Assembly: GCA_002917075.1 (NCBI GenBank) | Contig: NTMA01000021.1 | Span: forward strand, 434,001-498,000 | DNA length: 64,000 nucleotides | DNA from: Hawksworthiomyces lignivorus | Lineage: Eukaryota > Ascomycota > Sordariomycetes > Ophiostomatales > Ophiostomataceae | Direction: 5' to 3' | The notes under the pieces: model-generated | Told to the model about the DNA's origin: nothing | The model's input: only the letters and a program-made list of their open reading frames with translations | The model's database searches: none | Translations under genes and position numbers: made by a program | Part shown: one piece after another, positions 55,765-64,000 of the stretch | How the letters are laid out: each line of letters begins with the position of its first letter | How positions within the stretch are numbered: position 1 is the stretch's first letter

Positions 55765-56418
55765 ATGGCCAACTTCCGCCGCTTCCAGCCCGGCGACCTG
55801 AACAAGCTGTCCAAGTGCAACCTCGACCGCTACACCGAGACCTACGAGCTGTCCTTCTACTTGCAGTACTATGCCAAGTGGCCGTCGCTGTTCCAGGTGG
55901 CCGAGGACAGCAACGGCAACATCATTGGCTACAGTGGGTGTTTCTTTTTCCTTTCTTCGGTTCTCCCTCTTCTGCTCGGTGGCTGATTTTCTTTGTTCTC
56001 GCGTGCTGCTGCAGTCATGGGCAAGCTCGAGTCCTCGCCGGACATGTACAAGTACTCGGAGCACTACCTGCCGTGGCACGCGCACATCACGGCCATCACG
56101 ATCGCGCCCGAGGCGCGGCGGCTGGGCATCGGCAAGCTGCTGACGGAGCAGCTCGAGGCGGCCGCCGACGCCAACGACGCCTGGTTCGTCGACCTGTTCG
56201 TGCGCGTCACCAACGACAAGGCCATCGCCTTCTACAAGAGCATGGGCTACAGCGTCTTCCGCGTCGTCAAGGAGTACTACGGCGACCACTCGACCGACCC
56301 CTCCAAGGACAGCGAGGACGCCTACGACATGCGCAAGGCCATGAAGCGCGACGTCAAGCTCGAGCACGTCCGCGACGACGGCGAGAAGCACGAGGTCGAG
56401 CACTACGACGTGTGGTAG
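55765..56418 (+). CDS. NAT3: NatB N-terminal acetyltransferase catalytic subunit
   Basis: Exons 55765-55933 and 56015-56418 give 190 aa. The 81-nt intron splits the codon joining GY to IMGK. The protein matches NAA20/Nat3 from end to end: an N-terminal R-x-F-x-x-x-DL start, a YLQYYAKWP motif, then the GNAT acetyl-CoA loop R91-R-L-G-I-G96, and a FVRVTNDKAIAFYKSMGY motif. NatB acetylates N-termini beginning Met-Asp, Met-Glu, Met-Asn or Met-Gln at the ribosome, together with the NAA25/Mdm20 auxiliary subunit. The C-terminal tail is slightly longer than in the human protein and rich in charged residues. Confidence 0.95.
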
Positions 56419-57996
56419 GAGAGAGAGAGAGAGGGGGGGGGGGGGGGGGGGAGAGACAGGAGAGGGAGCAGGCGAGCAAGCAAGAACGTCTTGCCCAGGA
56501 GAAGACTGCCGGCTGGCGGCGAAAAGCCGACAAGAAATGAATGTGACAAACGACCTGTATTGACTTTGTAGACATGCAACGAACCAGGGAGGCGGTGTTG
56601 AACACGAACAAGACGGGCATATATAATGCATATATAGGATACGAGCATAGAAACGCAATAGATGCAGTACGCTTGATGATCAGACTTTGAGCCGTCTTCG
56701 ACTTTGTGTCCGAGTTCGTATAGGTTGTACAGACAGCGGTTTCCCTACGGCGGCAGTCTAATTGGCTATTATCCAGGAATGGCGCAACCTCTTCTCTTTG
56801 TTCCAAGTTCTACGCTTCATATTCCATTTGCCATACTCCATGTCCATCTAACTACTGTCCTTTGTCCTGCACACGTGAATGTCGTCCCTCCAAGAGCTGC
56901 TGTCCAACACGCAGCCCGCTACCCGCCACCATTCAAGCGAGCTTGCATGTGCCATGTGCTTCTCCGTACGCTGTGCGTGCCAGTAAGAAGAGTACCAGCA
57001 CGACGCATTACTCCCGCGGGTATCTCCAGCAGCGACAGCTTCGTATATTAGATTGATTGATTACATTCTGCGGGGTATCTTCACCCGCCAAGCCCACTGA
57101 GCCACTCACCCACTGTACTCGTACACTCGTACACTTACTTGTACACACGATGGACGACGAGGAATGCTCTTTGTGCATGCTGGTGCGGGTGTGGGCATCT
57201 CGGCGCTAATGCAGTCCTGTCCCTCTTCCCGCCCCCCTTCTGACTCTGTAACCCGGCACAAGGGCGTCCCTGATGTGACCAGCTGATCCAATATCTGCCC
57301 CATAATTGTCCCATCCTACGACGCAAGAAATGTATGGAGTGTCGCTGCGAGCAGCGCCGAGCAGCGCCTCCTCCTCTTCTGAAGTAAAAGTGTGGGGTAA
57401 TAAGCTCGGGATTCCGCTCGTCTGTTCCTTGTCCTCGTGTGTGTCTCGTCTTCGCTCGCCCATGGAACTTCGTACTGCGTGGGCGGATGCGCTGCCCTGC
57501 ATGTAGAGTCGTATGTACGTCGCTGTACCTATTCCCGAGCTGCTGCTGCTGCTGCTGCTACTGTCTGACGCTGTCTGACGGAGTTCCCATTGCCCAGTTC
57601 TGCCCTCCTTTCTCTTGCTTTTACCTTGTTTCTTGTTTCTTGTTTCTTTTTTCTTGTTCTTTCTTTCTTTCTTCTTTTCTCTTCTTCTCCATAGCCTCTT
57701 CCATAGCTTCTTGTTTCTTTCTCTTCCTTTTTTGTCTGAGCTTTCCTTTCTTGTTCTCGTGCTCCTCTTCTTTTTGGTGACTTTTGGTCTTCAGGCAAAG
57801 GCATTGTGTACCACCAGCGCTTGACTCTGCATTGTTGTCTTCCTCTGGCTTCGAACGAGCTGCCTTTTTTTTTTTTTTTTGCTTCAGGAACCTTGTTCTG
57901 CGGGCTTCTACTTTCTTTTCATGCATTGCTAGATCGCATTGCCCTCCTCCCTTTAGAAGGCGAGCTTCCACGAGCTTGCCCTCCCTCCCCGCCAAC
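56419..57996. other. Intergenic; NAT3 3' flank and glutaminase leader
   Basis: A G19 run (56433-56451) begins 15 bp after the NAT3 stop. The last 450 bp are strongly pyrimidine-rich (many TTTCTT units), consistent with a leader for the GtaA-type gene. No gene is seen. Confidence 0.6.
56433..56451. repeat. G19 homopolymer in the NAT3 3' flank
   Basis: Nineteen consecutive G after a short GA repeat, 15 bp past the stop codon. Confidence 0.9.
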
Positions 57997-58924
57997 ATGC
58001 AATTGACATCGCTCGTCGTGACACTGGTCACGGCCGCTGTCGTGACCGCCTCCACCTTGACGCCGCCTGTACTACCTCTCCTCGTCCGGAACCCTTACCT
58101 CAGCACATGGCTGACGGGCGCTCGCGGAAACCCGTGGGAGAGATGGCCCATCTTCTGGACCGGTAATAGCGTATGTGTTCAGCGCTTCGCCTCCCTCCCT
58201 CCCCCTCTCCTCCGGCCTGCCGGTAGCATTAACCGCGTACGTTCGTAGGTCGGCTTCTCTGTCATGGCTTCTGTGCCAGACACCGCCACTGTCTTTCCCC
58301 TGCTCGGCAGGCCCCAGGACTCGCTCTCCCGCACGGACAGCAAGTTCCACGTCGCCTTCCCCGAGTATCTCGGCGCTACCTTTGACGCCTCCACCACCAA
58401 TCTGACCTATCTGCTCCCCGGCCCCGCAGCGGCCGACGGCGCCGGCGACGCCGTCAAGGTGGTCCTCTCCTTCTTGTCTCCCATCACTCCCACCTCGACT
58501 TTCCGCCAGTCCATTCCCGCCGCCTACCTCAACGTCATCGTCGAGGGCAGCTTCGACGTCGACGTCTACGTCGACCTGAACGGCGAGTGGGTCAGTGGCA
58601 ACCGCGACAACCAGATCCGCTGGGAGCTGGCCGAGGCCGACCACCACTCTACGTCTTCTCATCAAGCGCGCACCCCCATCAAGACGTGGAAGGTGTCGCG
58701 CATGGAGGAGCAGCTGTTCACCGAGTTTGCCGACCGCGCCGAGTGGGGCACGCTGTACTTCTCGGCGCCCGAGTCCGTCAAGCACGGGAGCGGTGTGTCG
58801 GGCCGCATCCGCACCCAGTTTGCCCGCACCGGCCAGCTGGCCAACGTCAACGACGGCGCTTTCCGCCGCATCATGGAGGAGGAGCCCATCTTTGCCTTTT
58901 CCAAGTCGTTCCGCCTCGGCAGCC

Positions 58925-58958
<34 letters not shown>

Positions 58959-60729
58959 TGCTAACGCCTCCTCCCAGGACAGCGTGCTGTTCACCTTTGG
59001 GCTGATCCAGGACCCCATCGTGCAGTTCGCGTCGGCCCGCGGCCTGACGTTTATGCGGCCGCTGTGGGCGAGCTACTTCCCGACGGCGCCGGGCCTGATC
59101 CAGTACCACTACGACGACTTTGCGGCGGCGGCGAAGCTGGCGCGGCGCTACGCCGAGCGGCTGTCCGAGGACGCCTTTGCGAGCGGGTCCAAGGAGTACG
59201 AGGAGATCGCGTCGCTGTCGGCGCGCCAGGTGCTGGGCGCCACCGAGTTCGCCGGCACGCCCGACAGCCCGCTGCTGTTCCTCAAGGAGATCTCGTCCAA
59301 CGGCAACTGCCAGACGGTCGACGTCATCTTCCCGTCGTTCCCCTTCTTCCTCTACACGAACCCGCGCTGGCTGGCCTACCTGCTGGAGCCGCTGCTGGAG
59401 CACCAGCTGAGCGGCCAGTACCCCAACGACTACAGCATGCACGACCTGGGCTACCACTTCCCCAACCAGACCGGCCACAACGACGGCAACGACGAGTACA
59501 TGCCCGTCGAGGAGTGCGGCAACATGCTGATCATGGGCCTCGCCCTGGTCAACGCTTTCCGGTACGACGACGCCACCGCCGTCCGCGGCGTGTCCGCGGC
59601 CGCCGCGGCCGCCGACGTGGCCGACGCCGTGCCGCTGGCGCTGACGGCGGCGCAGGCGCGCTACGCGGACGCGGCCGGCGTCGACCGGCCGTGGGGCTGG
59701 GGCGGCGGCGATGGCGACGACGACGCGAGCGCGACCGGCAACAAGGAGGCCAAGGCGTGGGTGGCGCGGTCGTACCGCCTGTGGAAGCAGTGGACGGGCT
59801 ACCTGGTGCGGGAGTCGCTGGTGCCGCGGTGGCAGCTGTCGACGGACGACTTTGCCGGGTGGCTGGCGTACCAGACCAACCTGGCGCTCAAGGGCATCAT
59901 CGGCGTCCGCGCCATGAGCGACATCGCGGCCGTGCTGGGCGAGGCCCAGGACGCCGCCTACTACCGCAACATCTCCGACACCTACGTCGCCAAGTGGCAG
60001 GAGTACGGCGTCGCCCGCGACGGCTCCCACGCCAAGCTCGCCTACGACTGGTACGGCTCCTGGACCACCCTCTACAACCTCTACGCCGACGCCCTGCTGT
60101 GCTTCCACCTGCCCGCGGACGGGAAGAAGGACCGCCGCAGCGACCAGAAGACCTCGCTGGCCGACAACACCGCCGACAACACCGCCAACACCGCCAACAC
60201 CACCACCGTCTTCATCCCCGACAAGATCTACCAGATGCAGAGCGACTGGTACCACTACGTGCTGCAGCGCTACGGCCTGCCCCTCGACAGCCGCCACCTC
60301 TACACCAAGAGCGACTGGGAGTTCTTCGCCGCCGCCGTCGCCGGCCCCGCCACCCGCGCCGAGATCCTCACCAGCGTCGCCCGCTGGCTCAACGAGACCG
60401 ACACCACCGAGCCCTTTACCGACCTCTACGAGACCGAGGGCAGCGGCGGCTACCCCGGCGGCCTCACCTTCAAGGCCCGCCCCGTCGTCGGCGGCCACTT
60501 TGCCTTCCTCGCCCTCGAGCGCGCCTGCGGCGGCCGCGCCGTCGACGGCCTCGCCTTCCTCCAGGACCCCCCCGTGGCGTCCGGCTCTTCGTCTTCTTCT
60601 TCCTCCTCTGCACCGCCGCGCCCCCACCTCGACGTCCAGGCCGCCCTCGACGCCGACCGCTCGCCGTTTCTCGACGGCGGCGCCAAGGGCAAGAAGCCTG
60701 AGCAGGCGCCCGAGTTTGGCGAGCTGTAG
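57997..60729 (+). CDS. Secreted GtaA-type glutaminase
   Basis: Exons 57997-58170 and 58249-60729 give 884 aa. The start codon opens a hydrophobic signal peptide (LTSLVVTLVTAAVVTASTL). The 78-nt intron joins FWTGNS to VGFSVMAS, matching the family. The following region carries LLGRPQDSL near the start and the long catalytic segment with SMHDLGYHFPNQTGHNDG, PVEECGNM and AYDWYGSWTTLYNLYADALL, typical of Aspergillus GtaA. The extracellular enzyme hydrolyses L-glutamine to glutamate and ammonia. It is longer than the roughly 690-residue Aspergillus protein because of internal Ala/Gly/Asp-rich inserts, including a Gly10 run, and a C-terminal Ser/Ala/Pro tail. It is very GC-rich, so long antisense reading frames arise by composition. 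Confidence 0.9.
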
Positions 60730-61921
60730 AGCTGAGAAGCAAAGAAGAAGGGAGGTGAAACTGGGAGAAGGAAGGAGAGAAGAAGAAGAAGAAGAAGAAA
60801 AAGGAGCTAAAATCTGACAAAGTTGGTTGAAGAATCTTTGTATTTTATCTGTCTGGCTTATTCTACGCACTCTTCATCTCTGTTTTCTTGGACAGGACAG
60901 GCAGCATCTGCTCTCGCATCGTTCTAGTCTCTTGTGCTATTTTCTTAGATAAATATACTCTGTCCTGTACGGAAGTGCATACGTCCTCTGCATTCGATAA
61001 CTTTACATTGCCGGCCTGTCACCTTGCGACTATTTCAAGCTGTGATCCTACTTGAATGAAGCTTCTGTGACGAAGCTCTGCATTCTCAGCGAGAGACGCC
61101 CGCCCTATTCCAGCGGGCACCTATATACTCGTATGTGCTATAGTAGCGTGTGCATTAATACGCACTGTGCACGACACTAAAGTCCGCTGTAAATTGGGGC
61201 TCTTTGGAAGCCATAGAAGCTTAACCCCCCCTGTCCCAAACTAGCCATAACCCCCCAAGCAGAGTGACACTAGTGCCTGCAGCAGCTCTTTCTGCGCCCC
61301 ACCGGCACTGCTATTTTTCCGATCGCCATCGCCTGAGGTCACATTCAGACGCCTCGTTTGAGAGGTGATTTGCTTTTTGCCTTGCGAAGCTTCAGCACTT
61401 TTCTCATCTCTCCCGTCGCCTTTTCCGGACAACGTCGACAGTATTTTCAATCCTAGTTCTTTTTCTGGATGGGAAAGGCTCCAATAAATTGTATACTGTT
61501 CTTTGCGCTGATTTTCTAGCTTCCCTCTGCTCTTTCTAGCCTGCTACGCCTCTTGAGCTTTTGCGCCTCTCGATCCGACCTCTCGATTCGGCCTCTCTGC
61601 GTTCTGCTCTCCTCTCTTCCAGTTACCTCAGATCAGATTCATCTTGCTAGATCGAGCTCTGAATCATGGTCAGCGCACTTATTATATATCGGTAGCGCGC
61701 TGGCTGCTGCCTTTTTCTCTTCTCAGCCTTCTTTTTTGACCTCTTCTCTGCCGCTTCTGTTTCTCGTGTGCCGACTGGTGGCGTGCCTGTTCTCCCCATA
61801 TAACGACGGCCATCTCGTCTTTGTGAAAGATTCTATTACAGCTACTCATCATCGACCTCTTCCACCCTCCTCCTCATTATTTGCTATACGATAGAGGCTC
61901 CTATACACGTCCCAGGCCGCC
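60730..61921. other. Intergenic between glutaminase and TFIIE-alpha genes
   Basis: GtaA-type gene 3' flank, including an AGA-rich stretch near 60780-60800, and the TFIIE-alpha promoter. About 61500-61900 is pyrimidine-rich on the plus strand. No gene is seen. Confidence 0.6.
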
Positions 61922-63512
61922 ATGGATCTCGCAAAGAACCTCGTGCGATCAGTCGCTCGCGCCTTCTACGAGACCAAGCACATTCTTATAGTTGATGCGC
62001 TCGTCATCCACTCGGCGTATGTCTGACTGACGTTGCACACCTGGTCTGCTGAGGGAGGGCATACTTTTTCTTTTCCAGCCTGGCGCTAATAGACGGAAAC
62101 AGACTACGAGACGACGACCTGGCCTACCTCATCAGCATGAACATCAAAGATCTTCACAAGATGTGCCAGAAGCTGAAAGAAGATCGTCTGCTGGCATCGT
62201 ATGGACTACCTTGCTGTCTCGTCATCATCTGTCATTGCCTTGTCTTGCTAACAAGCCGTGCTCTTCCCATCTCCAAAGACACTCGCGGTCAGAGCTTCGA
62301 GAAGGACAGCAGCGCCCCAACAACCGCACCTACTACTACATCGACTACCGCCAGACCATTGACGCCATCAAATGGCGCGTCTATAAGATCGACAAGGACC
62401 TGCAGGGCCCCGTCGTGCCGCCGAGCGAGAAGAAGGAGTACTTCTGCGACCGCTGCCACGCCGAGTGGACGCAGATGGAGGTCCTCGACAGCGTCGGCCC
62501 CGAAGGCTTCCTGTGCCACCGCTGCGGCAGCGTGCTGCGCCACGGCGACAGCAGCCAGTCGGGCGGCCACGAGCGCAGCACGCGCATGAACAACCAGTTC
62601 AAGTTCATCACCGACCTGCTGCCCAAGATCGACAGCGTCGTCATCCCGGACAACAACTTTGAGGTCGCCTTCAACAACAAGCGGCCGGTCCTGCGCGACG
62701 CCACCCACCAGACCGCCGTCAGCGTCGGCGTCGACGCCATGAACCGCCCCACCGCCGTCAAGGGCCTGGCCAACACGGGACCCAGCACCCTCTCCGTGTC
62801 CATCCAGGACGGCAGCGGGCCCTCGGAGGAGGAGAAGGCCGCTGAGCGCGCCCAGCGCGAGCGCGTCGCCGCCCAGAACGCCCTGCCCAGCTGGATGTCC
62901 AACAGCACCATCACCGGCGAGGCCTTCAAGACCGACCTGGCCTCTTCAGGCGTCGCCAGCACCGACGACGACGTCAAGGACCCCACCATCAAGACCTCCA
63001 CCGACGCCAACGCCGAGGCCGCCATCGACGACTACTTCTCGCGCCTCAAGAAGCAGGCCGCCGAGGAGGCCCAGAAGAAGATGGCCGGCAGCGGCGGCAA
63101 CGATGACGAGGGCGACGACGATGACGAGGAGGAAGACGAAGAAGAGGAGGAGGAGTTTGAGGACGTCGTCCAGACCGGCAACAACTCTAGCGGCGCCGCG
63201 ACGCCCGCGAGCACCACTGGCCTGGCGCCACCGCCCCGGTCGGCCGTGCCCCTGGGCGGCGGCGTCAACAGCACCCTGCCTAAGGCGCCCTCGCCGCTGC
63301 GGCAGTCGTACTCGCAGTCGAGCCTGAAGCGCGAGGCCGACCATCCGAGCCCCACCGCCGGCTCGCCGGTGTCGCCGTCGCAGGATCGCTTGGCGAAGAA
63401 GATCAAGCTGGAAGAGGGGCCCGCGGCGCCGGCGGCGGTCTCGAAGCCGGTCATAAAGACCGAGGAGGAAGAGAGCGACGAAGACGAAGACATTGAGTTT
63501 GAGGACGTATGA
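61922..63512 (+). CDS. TFA1: TFIIE large subunit (alpha)
   Basis: Exons 61922-62016, 62103-62198 and 62279-63512 give 474 aa. I place the first acceptor at the AG of 62101-62102, because that joins VIHSA to LRDDDLAYL as in other fungal TFIIE-alpha. An AG about 15 bp upstream would add an unusual insert. The N-terminal winged helix begins MDLAKNLVRSVARAFYETKHILIVDALVI. A zinc ribbon follows with C120-x2-C123 and C143-x2-C146. The C-terminal half is disordered and ends in an acidic tail (EESDEDEDIEFEDV) of the kind that contacts TFIIH. TFIIE helps load TFIIH at RNA polymerase II promoters. Confidence 0.94.
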
Positions 63513-64000
63513 CGCGCTGGGCCAGATGCTCGATACTCTTCACACAATTGTACCACCTTATCTCTGTATTTTATGATATATTATATACACATATAACCAA
63601 AAAGCGATGCCTTTGGCAAATATTGCTCTGGCGTTTACTGAAAAGAACAAACAAGGAGTGTTCCAAACAAAACAAAGACCATTTTTTCCCCTTTGCTCGC
63701 CATACTCTGGACCACATGGCGCCCCAAGTAGTCTTGACTTCTAGAGATTAGTCGTTTTGGCAGCACACTATCTTAAGAACGTGGCTCTATTCAAGATCTA
63801 TGACAAGAGAGGTATCGAGTAGAGTATGCTGTTTCGGTTCAGTACGTAGAATACACAATATATAAACAGGAAATAAATAGAAAGAACACGGCGTGTGTGG
63901 TGAAAACCATAAAATGGCAGCGTGGAACCGCCCGCCGCCGCTCAGCTCCCCTCGAATAAAAGAAGACTTCCACCATCCAAGTATCGTACCACTTCTGGTC
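63513..64000. other. 3' flank of TFIIE-alpha at the window edge
   Basis: AT-rich, with no gene recognised before the window ends. Confidence 0.6.

Noticed and set aside
59064..60701. 545-codon alternate-frame reading frame inside the glutaminase gene
   Set aside because: Arg/Pro/Ala-rich composition typical of a shifted frame; it overlaps a well-supported enzyme.
58072..60870. 932-codon antisense reading frame across the glutaminase gene
   Set aside because: It mirrors a very GC-rich real gene and has no recognisable domains. High GC removes stops on the complementary strand.
62080..62102. Upstream acceptor (about 62088) for TFA1 intron 1
   Set aside because: It keeps the frame but inserts several residues into the conserved HSALRDDDLAYL segment.
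1..64000. tRNA or 5S rRNA genes
   Set aside because: I looked by eye for GGTTCGANTCC-type B boxes on both strands and found none in a plausible context. tRNAscan-SE would settle this.

Overview
This 64-kb window is nuclear DNA from a filamentous ascomycete, most likely a sordariomycete and possibly hypocrealean. Genes are interrupted by short introns (about 60-190 nt) with GT...AG ends, and several introns carry an RCTRAC-type branch site such as GCTAAC. Coding regions are very GC-rich, especially from 48 kb rightwards, and the products are typical fungal housekeeping proteins. There are no operons, no rRNA or tRNA genes that I can see, and no CRISPR array. The order-level placement is an inference from protein resemblance and from a recurrent intergenic 9-mer, TACGGAGTA.

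Left part (1-24 kb): an NCBP3-like cap-binding subunit (minus); an uncharacterised Cys/His-cluster coiled-coil protein (minus); an 8.5-kb stretch with no supportable gene; an uncharacterised basic Ser-rich protein (plus); SRP72 (plus); and aspartate kinase (minus, four exons including a 20-nt microexon). Middle (24-48 kb): the cohesin ATPase SMC1 (minus, five exons, first and last tiny); a broken HET-domain gene (plus); the glycerophosphocholine acyltransferase GPC1 (plus); the APC/C activator CDH1/FZR1 (minus); and a Sec7-PH Arf-GEF of the Syt1 type (minus). Right part (48-64 kb): a secreted GH115 alpha-glucuronidase (minus); an uncharacterised acidic/Gly-rich protein (minus); the NatB catalytic subunit NAT3/NAA20 (plus); a secreted GtaA-type glutaminase (plus); and TFIIE-alpha (plus).

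These genes do not form a pathway. They cover RNA processing, protein targeting and modification, amino-acid synthesis, cell division, lipid metabolism, vesicle traffic, secreted hydrolysis and transcription. I worked out exon structures by reading splice signals together with protein continuity. Three introns are multiples of three with no stop codon, so naive gene calls read straight through them. Intergenic DNA is often purine-rich on the plus strand upstream of minus genes and pyrimidine-rich upstream of plus genes, which fits pyrimidine-rich 5' leaders.

I see no convincing new multi-gene system. The best leads are a dense cluster of MBF-type ACGCG sites in front of SMC1, a repeated ELFP short motif in the NCBP3-like protein, the in-frame introns and microexons, the dispersed TACGGAGTA element, and the unusually long 8.3-16.8 kb gap.
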